DNA of 64,000 nt, from contig NZ_AP024652.1 in the NCBI RefSeq assembly GCF_019977315.1, positions 4,340,001 to 4,404,000 of the forward strand, read 5' to 3'. Shown here piece by piece: positions 1 through 11,439 of the stretch (position 1 is the first letter of the stretch; the number at the start of each line of letters is the position of its first letter). The notes below the pieces were generated by a model. That model did not search any database, was not told where the DNA came from, and saw nothing but the letters and a program-made list of their open reading frames with translations. Source of the DNA: Arthrobacter sp. StoSoilB22. GTDB lineage: Bacteria; Actinomycetota; Actinomycetes; Actinomycetales; Micrococcaceae. The position numbers were made by a program, and so were the translations under genes.

Positions 1-821
1 GAAACCACCGGGCCCAGCCCTGCGGCGTAGGCGTTGACGTGGCGGGAGAGCTCGTTGCCGTAGAGGGGCATTCCTGCTTCCAGGCGCAGGGAGTCGCGGG
101 CTGCGAGTCCGGCGGGGATGAGACCGTGGCCTTCGCCGGCGTCGAGCAGGGCTTCCCAGAGGCCAGGCGCATCGACGTTGGGGAGGTAGATTTCGAAGCC
201 ATCCTCGCCGGTGTAGCCGGTGCGGGCCAGCAGCAGGTCCTGGGTGCCGCCGTCGAAAGTAATGCCCACCTCCGCGGCCGCGTAGTACTTCAGCTCGGTG
301 ACCAGAGCGTGCTGCTCTGTCGGGACCAGAGCAAGCAGGATCGCTTCGGCGTTCGGACCCTGCACGGCGATCAGCGATGTCTCGGCTGACGCGTCTTCCA
401 CCACGACGTCGAAACCGGCCGAACGATCCTTCAGCGCGGCAGCGACTACCTTCGCGTTCCCGGCGTTGGGCACCACCAGGTACCTGTCCACGTCTTCTTC
501 GGGAGAGGGCCGGCGGTAGGTAATGAGGTCATCGATGATGCCACCGTCTGCGTTGCAGATCAGTGAGTACTTGGCTTTGCCCACCGCGATGGCGGACAGC
601 TTGCCCACCAGCGCGTAGTCCAGGAAAGCAGCCGCGTCGGGGCCGGACACCCAGACTTCTCCCATGTGGGAGAGGTCGAACAGGCCTGCCGACTTGCGGA
701 CTGCGTGGTGCTCGGCGAGCTCGGATTCGTATTTGAGGGGCATCTGCCAGCCACCGAAGTCGGTGAAGGACGCGCCGGCCTTTTTGTGTTGCTCGTAGAG
801 AGCGGTGTAATTCTCAGACAT
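1..821 (-). CDS. gcvT: Glycine cleavage system T protein (aminomethyltransferase), 3' end off the window
   Basis: Reading the minus strand from the ATG at 821 gives an uninterrupted frame to the window edge (273 codons seen). It begins MSENYTALYEQHKKAG and continues with the GcvT motifs FGGW, LFDLSHMGE and CNADGGIIDD. GcvT transfers the methylene group of the aminomethyl-lipoyl H protein to tetrahydrofolate and releases ammonia. The start is supported by TAAGGA, which overlaps the gcvP stop codon, about 8 bases upstream. It lies 11 bases behind gcvP and is surely co-transcribed under the same riboswitch. GcvT is usually about 370 aa, so roughly a quarter is missing here. gcvH is not in the window. 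Confidence 0.95.
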   Translation of the reverse strand, partial: MSENYTALYEQHKKAGASFTDFGGWQMPLKYESELAEHHAVRKSAGLFDLSHMGEVWVSGPDAAAFLDYALVGKLSAIAVGKAKYSLICNADGGIIDDLITYRRPSPEEDVDRYLVVPNAGNAKVVAAALKDRSAGFDVVVEDASAETSLIAVQGPNAEAILLALVPTEQHALVTELKYYAAAEVGITFDGGTQDLLLARTGYTGEDGFEIYLPNVDAPGLWEALLDAGEGHGLIPAGLAARDSLRLEAGMPLYGNELSRHVNAYAAGLGPVV

Positions 822-832
822 GTGGGGAGTCC

Positions 833-3685
<2,853 letters not shown>

Positions 3686-3742
3686 GAGGAACTCCATGAT
3701 TCAGGCGCCCACTGAGCGCCACGATGATGTGGGGTTCCTCCC

Positions 3743-3928
3743 CGCTCTGTATTGGACCTGAGAGATTCCGCAGGGATGGTCTCCTGCTTGCACCGTCGGT
3801 GAGCCCGGTTGCCCGGACTGCTTTCCAGAGTTGCCTAACCGCGGCGGTACGTGGGCCTGAGAGATTCCTGGGGAGGATTTGCTCCTACGGCGCCTGACTG
3901 GATGTACCGGCAGGACTCTCCCGCCGCA
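3743..3928 (-). promoter_or_regulatory. Tandem glycine riboswitch upstream of gcvP
   Basis: On the minus strand two similar aptamers lie head to tail. Aptamer I spans 3927-3841, with closing arms GCGGCGG and CCGCCGC, and contains GGGAGAG and AATCTCTCAGGCCC. Aptamer II spans about 3831-3744, opens with CTCTGG and contains GGAATCTCTCAGGTCC. The CTCTCAGG core and the GGAGCAAA / GGTGCAAGCAGG segments match the gcvT-type glycine aptamer. A gap of about 10 bases joins the two. It ends roughly 45 bases before the gcvP ribosome site, consistent with a glycine-activated leader controlling gcvP-gcvT. Confidence 0.93.
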
Positions 3929-3966
3929 GATCAAAAGCGTTGCGCCACCTGAGTGACACGCTTCAC

Positions 3967-3996
3967 ACCATAGCGGGTAGTTTCGAAAAAGCGCAA
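3967..3996 (-). promoter_or_regulatory. Candidate sigma-70-type promoter of the glycine operon
   Basis: On the minus strand TTGCGC (3996-3991) and TATGGT (3972-3967) are separated by 18 bases. They lie about 40 bases upstream of the first riboswitch aptamer. This is pattern matching only, and the -35 box is imperfect. Confidence 0.4.
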
Positions 3997-4007
3997 GCAA
4001 GGTGCGG

Positions 4008-5537
4008 CTACTGGTGCATGGTCTCGTGAATCTGCAACGCGAACCAGAGTTGCGCCACCGTGGAGGTCTCACCCATGTCCAGCCCCGTCAGCTCACCGAT
4101 TTTTCGTATGCGGTAGATGATTGTTTGCCGGTGCGCGAACAGGGCGGCAGCCGTCTTTTGCCAGGAACGCTGCGAGTTCAGATAGGTCCGCAAGGTGACG
4201 ATGAGATCGCCGTCCTGGCTCTGCTCGTAGTCAAAAATTGGGCCCAGCAGTCGCCGGACCAGCGCCGTTCCTTCCTCAAAACCCGTCATGCCCAACCACG
4301 ATGGCCCCTGCGCATAGTGGGCGACGTCCAGCTTGTTGGCCTTGGCCGAGCCGAGAGCCCAAAGGGACTCCTGAAGAGCCCGTTGCAGCCCCGCAACGGC
4401 GGCCGGGGCACTGATGCCGATGACGGTTTCCGCGCCGGCGCAGTGCGCCAGGACGTCGTCGTCCACATCAGCTGGGACCACCACATGCAGCCTGTTGTTC
4501 CGCTTCAAGGACGCTGACGCAACTCCGTGCCGCCACAGTTCGATGTGCACGCCAGCCAGCCCACCGCCGTCGTCCGCTTGCTTGACAGCGTCCAATTCCC
4601 TGGCAGCGTCCGCCGACATGGAGGCGAGCACGAAATCCCGGGCCGGCACCTCAAAAGCCGTCAGCCGGCTCTCCATCTCGGCCACTCCGAGGCGTCCCTC
4701 CATGGCCTGCATCAGGAACTCGCCGGCCAGCCGGTGGCGGCCTTCCAACGACAGGACGATGCGCGAAAGCTGCAGTCCCAGCACGGTCGCGGCATGGAGA
4801 AGTACGACGGCGTCCGGGTGCGGTTCGCTGTTGGGCAGCACCACCAGAAGCGCGTTTGCATGGGTGGGAATGTCCATGGTCAGCACGTGCCTGCCGCGGA
4901 TCCGGTGCCACTGGAAGTTCTTGCCGGCCACAGAGACCCGGCCGGGAAGCGGGGCCCATTCGTCGGCCAGGAAGTCCGGGAGCCGCTGACCTTCGGGATG
5001 CCACGGATGCAGGCAGCGGCGGTCCACCACGAACAGCTCTGCGTCGAGCTCCGTGGCAAGCCGCTGGACAAGGCTCTGCCAATGATCCTCGGATGCCCCG
5101 ACAGTCCGGAGTAGATCGTAGACCCGCGCTGTCTGCCGGAGTCGTCGGGATTCTTCCACCAACGACGCCTCAGCAACCGAGCGGGCTATCGCGATGAACG
5201 GCAAGGGATACGGGATGTTGAGCAGGGGCAACGGCAGCCTGTCGCAAGCGGCCAGGAATTCCGCGGTCAGGGGCGGCGCGTGCATCTTCTCGCCGATGGC
5301 CAAGGCGCTGGCGCCGGAGTCCATCAAGGCTTCGGCGAGCGCCACTTGCCCGTCAGCGTCAGCTGGAATCGAGAGGCCATTGGTCATCATGAGCTCGCCG
5401 CCTGTGACCCATTCCCAGAGCCGTGGCAGGTCCGAGGTGTGGGCCCACGTGATGCGGTTGTCGGCGCCGCCAGATCCGGCCAGGAGCGTGAGGCCAAGCT
5501 GCGGCTCGGCGACGAGTTCGGCGACGGTGATTGCCAT
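4008..5537 (-). CDS. PucR-family transcriptional regulator
   Basis: 509 aa with the PucR layout. The N-terminal PucR sensor domain (residues about 5-125) contains ITWAHTSDLPRLWEWVTGGELMMTNG. A middle region leads to a C-terminal PucR-type helix-turn-helix (about 450-505) with NSQRSWQKTAAALFAHRQTIIYRIRKI. Family members usually activate purine, ureide or amine catabolism. It is divergent from an MFS transporter and ureohydrolase pair with a 163-base shared promoter region, so it probably controls them. The ligand cannot be read from sequence. Confidence 0.9.
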   Translation of the reverse strand: MAITVAELVAEPQLGLTLLAGSGGADNRITWAHTSDLPRLWEWVTGGELMMTNGLSIPADADGQVALAEALMDSGASALAIGEKMHAPPLTAEFLAACDRLPLPLLNIPYPLPFIAIARSVAEASLVEESRRLRQTARVYDLLRTVGASEDHWQSLVQRLATELDAELFVVDRRCLHPWHPEGQRLPDFLADEWAPLPGRVSVAGKNFQWHRIRGRHVLTMDIPTHANALLVVLPNSEPHPDAVVLLHAATVLGLQLSRIVLSLEGRHRLAGEFLMQAMEGRLGVAEMESRLTAFEVPARDFVLASMSADAARELDAVKQADDGGGLAGVHIELWRHGVASASLKRNNRLHVVVPADVDDDVLAHCAGAETVIGISAPAAVAGLQRALQESLWALGSAKANKLDVAHYAQGPSWLGMTGFEEGTALVRRLLGPIFDYEQSQDGDLIVTLRTYLNSQRSWQKTAAALFAHRQTIIYRIRKIGELTGLDMGETSTVAQLWFALQIHETMHQ

Positions 5538-5627
5538 GGGTGGACTCCTGTTCTGTGCGTTGATGGGGCGCTTTAGACAAAAGTATAAGAGACTTCATCA
5601 TTTGTATTCAAAGTGCAGATAGCCGGA

Positions 5628-5641
5628 GTGACGCGGGTCAC
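5628..5641. promoter_or_regulatory. Candidate operator between the PucR gene and the MFS gene
   Basis: GTGAC-GCGG-GTCAC is a perfect 5-4-5 inverted repeat in the 163-base divergent promoter region, 60 bases before the transporter start. It is a reasonable place for PucR binding, but the assignment is by position only. Confidence 0.35.
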
Positions 5642-5700
5642 CAAGAATTGAAGTACTTACTCCCCCCGCTCCCCAAGAGCACTCACGAGAGAGGGTTGCA

Positions 5701-7083
5701 ATGAGCGCAACAAGCAACCTCATTGACGATGCCCCACTGACCACGTTTCACAAGAAGCTGACGTTCTTCGCCTCCGGCGGACCGTTCATTGATGGGTATG
5801 CCCTATCCATCATCGGCATCGCCCTGATCACCATGACGCCGGGGCTGCAGCTCAGCACGGCTGAAATCGGTTTGATCGGCGCGGCCAGCTTGGTGGGCAT
5901 TTTCTTCGGCGGTGCCGTCTTTGGGTGGCTCACCGACAAGATCGGCCGGCACAAGATGTACATAGCCGACCTCATCGCGCTGGCCGTCTTCTCCCTCTTG
6001 AACGGCTTCGCGACCGAAGTGTGGCAGGTTGTCCTGTGCCGCTTCTTCCTTGGAATGGCCATTGGCGCCGACTACCCCATCGCCACCTCCCTTCTGGCAG
6101 AGTTCCTTCCGAAGAAGCACCGCGGCCGTCTGCTGGGCGCCACCTTCGTGGTCTGGGCCGTTGGCGCGGCCGTCGCGTACGCCGTCGGTTATCTGCTTCG
6201 GGACATGGGTCCGGACGCCTGGCGCTGGATGGTCGCCAGCCCTGCGATCTTCGCCATCATTACCCTGCTGTGCCGTCTCGGCACCCCAGAGTCGCCTCGC
6301 TGGCTGCTCTCCCGAGGCCGACGTGATGAGGCTGACGCAGTCATCAAGAAGGTCTACGGGCAGCAATACGGGCTGAGCGATATCGCTTCTGACAGCGAGG
6401 GTCCCGCCAAGCAGGGCCGGTTCCTGGATATCTTCAGGGGCCAGTATTGGAAGCGCACGTTGTTTGTCTCCATCTTCTGGACGGCCCAGGTGATCCCGCT
6501 CTTCGCCGTCTACACGTTCGCCCCGGACCTTCTGGCATCTTTCGGGATGCACGGCGACGCCAACCTCTACGGGGGATCGTTCCTGATCTCCATGTTGTTC
6601 GTGGTGGGTGGCATTCCCGGCCTCTGGCTCGTGGAAAGAATAGGTCGACGCAAGTTGCTCCTTTGGAGCTTCGGCGTCATCGTGGTGGCACTCGCCATCC
6701 CGGCCTTCATTCCCGACGTCCAGGCCGCACCGCTGTTCATCGCGTTGGCGATCTTCGCGCTGGCTTCCGGCGCCTCCAGCTTCCTCGAAGTTGTCTACCC
6801 CAACGAGCTCTTCCCTACGGAGGTCCGCGCAACGGCAGTGGGCTTCGGCACGGCAATCAGCCGCATCGGCTCGGCGGCCAGCACGTACTTGATGCCCATC
6901 GCCATTGTGAGCTTTGGTGCCGCCGGTTCCCTGCTCATCGGCGCCGTCATCTCTCTGGTTGGCCTGATAGCGACGTTCTTGCTCGCGCCGGAAACGGCCA
7001 ACAAGTCCCTCTCAGAACTCACCAGTAAAAAGAAGCCGGGCACCCCGGAGTCCCACAAAGTAACCGAAGGATCCCTGTCATGA
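5701..7083 (+). CDS. MFS transporter, sugar-porter-like, in the ureohydrolase operon
   Basis: 460 aa with about 12 hydrophobic segments. MFS signatures are visible: GWLTDKIGRHKMY after TM2, FLGMAIGADYPIATSLLAEFLPKKHRG near TM4-5, PESPRWLL, and a second GRRKLLL loop. The start has a GAGAGAGGG ribosome site. The stop overlaps the ureohydrolase start by 4 bases (ATGA), so the two are translationally coupled. By context it imports the guanidino compound cleaved by the next gene, but the substrate is unknown. Confidence 0.88.
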   Translation: MSATSNLIDDAPLTTFHKKLTFFASGGPFIDGYALSIIGIALITMTPGLQLSTAEIGLIGAASLVGIFFGGAVFGWLTDKIGRHKMYIADLIALAVFSLLNGFATEVWQVVLCRFFLGMAIGADYPIATSLLAEFLPKKHRGRLLGATFVVWAVGAAVAYAVGYLLRDMGPDAWRWMVASPAIFAIITLLCRLGTPESPRWLLSRGRRDEADAVIKKVYGQQYGLSDIASDSEGPAKQGRFLDIFRGQYWKRTLFVSIFWTAQVIPLFAVYTFAPDLLASFGMHGDANLYGGSFLISMLFVVGGIPGLWLVERIGRRKLLLWSFGVIVVALAIPAFIPDVQAAPLFIALAIFALASGASSFLEVVYPNELFPTEVRATAVGFGTAISRIGSAASTYLMPIAIVSFGAAGSLLIGAVISLVGLIATFLLAPETANKSLSELTSKKKPGTPESHKVTEGSLS

Positions 7084-8075
7084 CCACTCACCAGCCCATT
7101 GGCCCCGTCGATGCCACCAAGGTTCCCCGCTTCGCAGGATTGGGTACCTTCGCGAGGCTGCCGCAGATCGATCGCGTTCCCGACTACGACATCGCGATCG
7201 TCGGCGTCCCGTTCGACGGCGGTACCTCCTACCGTCCCGGCGCCCGGTTTGGCCCGGCCGCAGTCCGCGAGGCCTCCCGCCTGTTGCGCCCCGGATACCA
7301 CCCCGAGCTGGACGTCGAGCCGGTCAACGAAGTCCAGGTAGTGGATGCCGGCGATATCGCGTGTACGCCCTACGACATCAGCCGGGCAGTGCGCGAGATC
7401 GAGGAGCAGGCCCGCCCGCTGATCAGCCAGGACAAGAAATTGATCTCCATCGGCGGCGACCACACCATTGCCCTCCCCATGTTGCGGGCCCTCAACACAG
7501 TGCACGGCCCCGTTGCACTGCTTCACTTCGATGCCCACCTGGACACGTGGGACACCTACTTTGACCAGCCGGTCACTCACGGGACCATCTTCCGCAGGGC
7601 CTTCGAAGAGGGGCTCCTGATTGAAGACAAATCCATGCATGTAGGCATCCGTGGCCCGGTTTACGATCGCAACGACTTCCTTAAGGACCACGAGTTCGGC
7701 TTCCAGATCATTCGCTGTTCTGACCTGGATGTCATCGGCGTCCCGGCGGCCATTGACCAGGTCAAGCAGCGGTTGGGCGATACTCCCGTGTACGTTTCCA
7801 TCGACATCGACGTCCTGGATCCGTCCTACGCACCGGGCACTGGCACGCCTGAAATGGGCGGACTGCATTCCCGCGAACTTCTGGCACTGCTCCGCGGCCT
7901 GAACGGCATCAACATCGTAGGCGCCGACGTCGTTGAAGTAGCGCCCGCCTATGACCACGCCGACATCACCAGCGTGGCCGCGGCAACCGTGGTGTTCGAC
8001 CTGCTGGCTCTCATGGTGAACAGAGGGAAGGGCGCAAGGGTTTCCCAGCGCGATCTGGAAGCAACGTCCGCCTGA
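7080..8075 (+). CDS. Ureohydrolase (agmatinase/arginase family)
   Basis: 331 aa, the usual length for agmatinase-type enzymes, which hydrolyse a guanidino compound to an amine and urea at a binuclear Mn site. The metal-binding motifs are complete: GGDHT, DAHLDTWD and SIDIDVLDPSYAPGTGTPE. Agmatinase, guanidinobutyrase and guanidinopropionase share these motifs, so I do not assign a gene symbol. ATGA overlap with the upstream transporter and the divergent PucR regulator suggest an inducible catabolic role rather than polyamine biosynthesis. Confidence 0.9.
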   Translation: MTTHQPIGPVDATKVPRFAGLGTFARLPQIDRVPDYDIAIVGVPFDGGTSYRPGARFGPAAVREASRLLRPGYHPELDVEPVNEVQVVDAGDIACTPYDISRAVREIEEQARPLISQDKKLISIGGDHTIALPMLRALNTVHGPVALLHFDAHLDTWDTYFDQPVTHGTIFRRAFEEGLLIEDKSMHVGIRGPVYDRNDFLKDHEFGFQIIRCSDLDVIGVPAAIDQVKQRLGDTPVYVSIDIDVLDPSYAPGTGTPEMGGLHSRELLALLRGLNGINIVGADVVEVAPAYDHADITSVAAATVVFDLLALMVNRGKGARVSQRDLEATSA

Positions 8076-8207
8076 TCCGGAACGCCCAAGCTGGAATCCA
8101 GTGGGGGTCCGGCGGCCAAAGACACCGCTTGACCCCCACGTGAAACCCCGGAGTGGTAGTTTGATCTCTGCTGAGGCAGACACCCGCACCCAATCGGAGG
8201 ACCATCC

Positions 8208-8672
8208 ATGTTTAAGGGTTTCAAGGACTTCATACTTCGCGGCAACGTGATTGAGCTGGCCATTGCCGTCGTCATCGGCAGTGCCTTCACCGCTCTTGTC
8301 GGAGCCTTCACCAACCACATCATCAACCCCGTGATCGCTGCCGCCGGCGGCATGAACGCCGAAGGACTGGGCTTCAAGATCTGGGAGAACAACCCCGCTA
8401 CGTTCGTTGATTTCGGCGCCGTGCTGACCGCCCTGGTGACGTTCGTGATCACCGCGGCCGTGGTGTACTTCATCTTCGTGGCACCCATGAACAAGATCAA
8501 CTCCCTGGTCAAGGACCGGCTCTCCACCGAGGAGCCCGAGGAGGAGCCGCTGCCTGCAGATACTGCGCTGCTGGCCGAAATCCGCGATCTCCTGAAGGAC
8601 GCGGCCGCCGCCCGCAACGCAGGCCAGGGTTCGGACCTCGACCCGGACCTCGATTCGGACCGCATCCGCTAG
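8208..8672 (+). CDS. mscL: Large-conductance mechanosensitive channel MscL
   Basis: 154 aa. The N-terminus MFKGFKDFILRGNVIELAIA is the MscL signature helix and pore-lining TM1. TM2 lies at about residues 62-90 (VLTALVTFVITAAVVYFIFV). The acidic C-terminal cytoplasmic helix ends in a run of DLDPDLDSDR. It forms a homo-pentameric membrane pore that opens on hypo-osmotic shock. A good GGAGG ribosome site precedes the ATG. It stands alone and is followed by a strong terminator. Confidence 0.97.
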   Translation: MFKGFKDFILRGNVIELAIAVVIGSAFTALVGAFTNHIINPVIAAAGGMNAEGLGFKIWENNPATFVDFGAVLTALVTFVITAAVVYFIFVAPMNKINSLVKDRLSTEEPEEEPLPADTALLAEIRDLLKDAAAARNAGQGSDLDPDLDSDRIR

Positions 8673-8727
8673 GCCCCGCTCTCCGCGATCGCCCCTTTCC
8701 GGTTGCTTCACTGAACCCGGTTGCTTG

Positions 8728-8767
8728 AAGAACCCGGCGTTCTCCTCGCGAGAACGCCGGGTTCTTT
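8728..8767 (+). terminator. Rho-independent terminator after mscL
   Basis: A perfect 17-bp stem (arms 8728-8744 and 8750-8766, AAGAACCCGGCGTTCTC and its complement) with a 5-base loop, ending in TTCTTT. It is 55 bases after the mscL stop. Confidence 0.85.
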
Positions 8768-8841
8768 GCGTTCACTGGGCTGTCCCCGGAACGTGACGCA
8801 CAGGCAATCGGTTCGAAACAGGGGCAGGGCAGCATGAAAGC

Positions 8842-9720
8842 ATGAAGCCCAACCCGAGCACTCCCGTCACCGCGGACCTCCTCTGTGATGTCTGCGGCCA
8901 GTTGCCCGAACCGCCCAAGGCCCGCCTCACCCTCGCCAACATCGCGGTCATGCTTCCCATCGAGCTCCTGGTCCATGCCGCAGTGGTGGAAACCCATCTG
9001 CCCTACGTGGCCAAGGTCCTGTTGCTGGCGGTCACGGCCACCGTGCTGGTCATCTGGGTGGCTGAGCCGTCTGCCGCGAAGGTTCTGCGGCGTTGGCTGC
9101 ACGGCGCAGCCCTTCACCAGCGCAGGCAGCTTCATCTGGCGCCCTCGCTGTGGCGCGCGCGTACCCTGCTCCACGACCAGCCGGGATCACTGCAGAAAAT
9201 CACCCAATCACTCGCGAAGTTGGACAGCAACATCCTCAGCCTGCATGTCCATGTGACGGCCGGAGCCGGTATGGAGGGTGCGGTGATGGACGAGTTCGTG
9301 CTCTCGGCACCGGGGAGCGTCACCGAACAGGAACTGCTGAAGGCACTGCACGACGGCGGCGGGCGTGAGTCCCAGGTTTGGCCCACCACCGCACTGGCCA
9401 TGGCCGATGGCCAAACCAAGGCGCTGAGCCTCGCCACAAGGGTCGCCGGGAATCCGCAGGAACTCCCCCTGGCTGTCGCCGAGCTTCTTTCCGCGAAAGT
9501 AGTTCCCATCGATCCGGAACGCCCGGGCAGCGAGGCGACAACCGGCGTCGGGCCTTCAACAGACATCCTCAAGATCCCGACGGCCTGGCATGGACCACTG
9601 GTCTTCTCTCGTGCTGGCGAGCCGTTCACTCCGGCAGAATCGGCGCGTGCGCACCGGCTCGCCGAGCTGGCAGAGATTCTGGCATACAGTTCGGCCTCAA
9701 CGGAGGGACAGCGGGGTTAG
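8842..9720 (+). CDS. ACT-domain-containing membrane protein of unknown function
   Basis: 292 aa. The N-terminus has CDVCGQLPEPPKARLTLANIA, then two hydrophobic segments (about 32-52 and 57-75). A soluble part follows, with an ACT-like stretch (about 112-175; LHDQPGSLQKITQSLAKLDSNILSLHVHVTAG) typical of small-molecule-sensing ACT folds. The C-terminal region contains WHGPLVFSRAGEPFTPAESARAHRLAELA. It is monocistronic, and the ligand and partner are unknown. Confidence 0.7.
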   Translation: MKPNPSTPVTADLLCDVCGQLPEPPKARLTLANIAVMLPIELLVHAAVVETHLPYVAKVLLLAVTATVLVIWVAEPSAAKVLRRWLHGAALHQRRQLHLAPSLWRARTLLHDQPGSLQKITQSLAKLDSNILSLHVHVTAGAGMEGAVMDEFVLSAPGSVTEQELLKALHDGGGRESQVWPTTALAMADGQTKALSLATRVAGNPQELPLAVAELLSAKVVPIDPERPGSEATTGVGPSTDILKIPTAWHGPLVFSRAGEPFTPAESARAHRLAELAEILAYSSASTEGQRG

Positions 9721-9764
9721 GCAGGGCGCCGCAACGGGCTCGGTCACATTCGGCGGGGAGCGCA

Positions 9765-9846
9765 GGTATACCAAAACCCTTGACAGTGCCGCACATCACA
9801 TCTAGTTTTGTTTTTGGGATCCCAAAGCGGGATCCCAAATGATCCC
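9765..9846 (+). promoter_or_regulatory. Promoter with clustered GGGATCCC operators before the hydantoinase-like cluster
   Basis: TTGACA at 9780-9785 is a perfect -35 box, followed by a weak -10 near 9801-9808. Directly downstream is the 14-bp palindrome TTTGGGATCCCAAA (9813-9826), a second GGGATCCC at 9829-9836 spaced 13 bp centre to centre, and a GATCCC half-site at 9841. GGTATACC (9765-9772) sits just upstream of the -35 box. The placement fits repression by the FCD-type GntR regulator encoded at 11440, but that link is inferred. Confidence 0.6.
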
Positions 9847-9985
9847 GCTTCCGGCTGTGGTTCCGCCCCATCGATGGGCAGGCCCACAACAGCTGCCGCC
9901 GGCGCGGGTCAGGCTGCAGCGGTATCCCGCCCGGCTCATCCCCCCAAGACATTCCATCCCGTTGACTCCTAATGAAGGAGAAGCT

Positions 9986-11335
9986 GTGTCTCCCCAAAAC
10001 ACCCAACTGGCAACCGAGGAAACCCAGGAGAACGAGCCCACATCCGGCAAGAACGGCGTGCAGCGACGCACGAACGTCCGCTGGAAGCTCTTCATCCTGC
10101 TTCTGGTCCTCGTCGCGGTCAATTACATAGACCGTGGTTCCATCTCCGTAGCCCTCCCCATCATCCAGAAGGAATTCAACCTGCCTCCCGAGCTCGTCGG
10201 GCTCTTGTTGTCGGCCTTCTTCTGGACCTATGCCCTGATGCAGATCCCCGTCGGTTGGCTGATCGATAAGTTCGGCCCCCGCAAAATGGTCACCGCTTCC
10301 TGCATCGGCTGGGGCGCGGCCACGGCCGCTTCCGGTTTCGCTGGCGGATTCGTCAGCATGTTCATCGCCCGCCTGGGTATCGGCGTCACTGAAGCCGGCG
10401 TCATGCCGGCAGGTGGCAAGCTCAATGCCATCTGGATGCACAAGAAGGAACGTGGCCGCGGCGCCACCATCCTCGACGCCGGAGCTCCCCTTGGCGCGGG
10501 CCTGGGCGGCATCCTCATCACCTGGCTGATCGCGTCCACCGGCAGCTGGCGGATGTCCTTCATCATCGCCGGAGCAGCCACCATCCTCATGGGCCTTGCA
10601 GTCTGGTGGTACATCCGCGACAACCCCCGCCAGCACAAGGGCGTCAATGAGGCAGAAGCCGCCTACATCGAGGCTTCCCACGCCGAGGACGATGCCGAGG
10701 CCGCAAAGGAAGGCGCCCAAGGCAAGCGCGCGCTCCTCCCCTACTTGAAGTTCCGGTCCTTCTGGGCCATGTGCTTCGGCTGGCTTGGCTTCAACGGCGT
10801 CTTCTACGGTCTGCTGACCTGGGGTCCGCTTTACCTGGCACAAGCCAAGGGCTTCGACCTCAAGACCATCGGCTGGTCCACGTTCGTCATCTTCGGTGCC
10901 GGCTTCGTCGGTGAAATCCTCGGCGGCATCATCGCCGACAAGTGGCGCGCCTCCGGCGCATCCGCGAACCTCGTCATGCGTACGCTGCTGGGCATCTCCA
11001 GCGTCGTCGTGGTGAGCGGCCTCGTAGGTGTCACCATTGTCGCGGACCCGATCACCGCCGTCGTGCTTCTCTCGGTGGTCCTGTTCTTCCTGCGCTGGGT
11101 TGGCCTGTTCTGGTCCATCCCGTCCATCCTTGGTGGCCGGACCAACGCCGGTGTCCTGGGCGGTGCCATGAACTTCAGCGGCAACATTGCCGGATTCGTC
11201 ACCCCGATTGTGGTAGGCCTGATTGTCGGGGCCACCGGCTCCTACACCTGGGCACTGCTGTACTTTGTTGGATCCGCCGTCATCATGGGCATCTCGGTGC
11301 TGGCACTGGATTACAACAAGCGACTCCCGGTCTGA
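9986..11335 (+). CDS. MFS transporter, anion:cation symporter (ACS)-like
   Basis: About 449 aa from a GTG at 9986, chosen because GAAGGAG lies 5 bases before it. The open frame extends upstream through the operators and that part is not protein-like. TM1 carries LLVLVAVNYIDRGSISVALPIIQKEF, typical of ACS-family organic anion transporters, and TM2-3 has QIPVGWLIDKFGPRKM. It leads the cluster with GntR, racemase-like and hydantoinase genes and probably imports their substrate. About 100 bases separate it from the regulator. Confidence 0.87.
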   Translation: MSPQNTQLATEETQENEPTSGKNGVQRRTNVRWKLFILLLVLVAVNYIDRGSISVALPIIQKEFNLPPELVGLLLSAFFWTYALMQIPVGWLIDKFGPRKMVTASCIGWGAATAASGFAGGFVSMFIARLGIGVTEAGVMPAGGKLNAIWMHKKERGRGATILDAGAPLGAGLGGILITWLIASTGSWRMSFIIAGAATILMGLAVWWYIRDNPRQHKGVNEAEAAYIEASHAEDDAEAAKEGAQGKRALLPYLKFRSFWAMCFGWLGFNGVFYGLLTWGPLYLAQAKGFDLKTIGWSTFVIFGAGFVGEILGGIIADKWRASGASANLVMRTLLGISSVVVVSGLVGVTIVADPITAVVLLSVVLFFLRWVGLFWSIPSILGGRTNAGVLGGAMNFSGNIAGFVTPIVVGLIVGATGSYTWALLYFVGSAVIMGISVLALDYNKRLPV

Positions 11336-11439
11336 CTCGCATCGACCGGTCCGGCCGGACGGTCCTGAACCGCCGGATGGCCGGATGCCCGTCGGGTCGC
11401 CGGGCGCACTGCCTCACACATTACGAATTGGAGCTGGAC

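Noticed and set aside
3701..4072. 123-codon minus-strand frame before gcvP
   Set aside because: It lies within the tandem glycine riboswitch, and its translated sequence has no protein pattern.
6795..8711. 638-codon minus-strand frame over MFS, ureohydrolase and mscL
   Set aside because: Spans three recognised genes in antisense; no family motif.
9839..9985. Upstream extension of the ACS-family transporter to an ATG at 9839
   Set aside because: The extension covers operators and lacks a ribosome site; GTG at 9986 has GAAGGAG.
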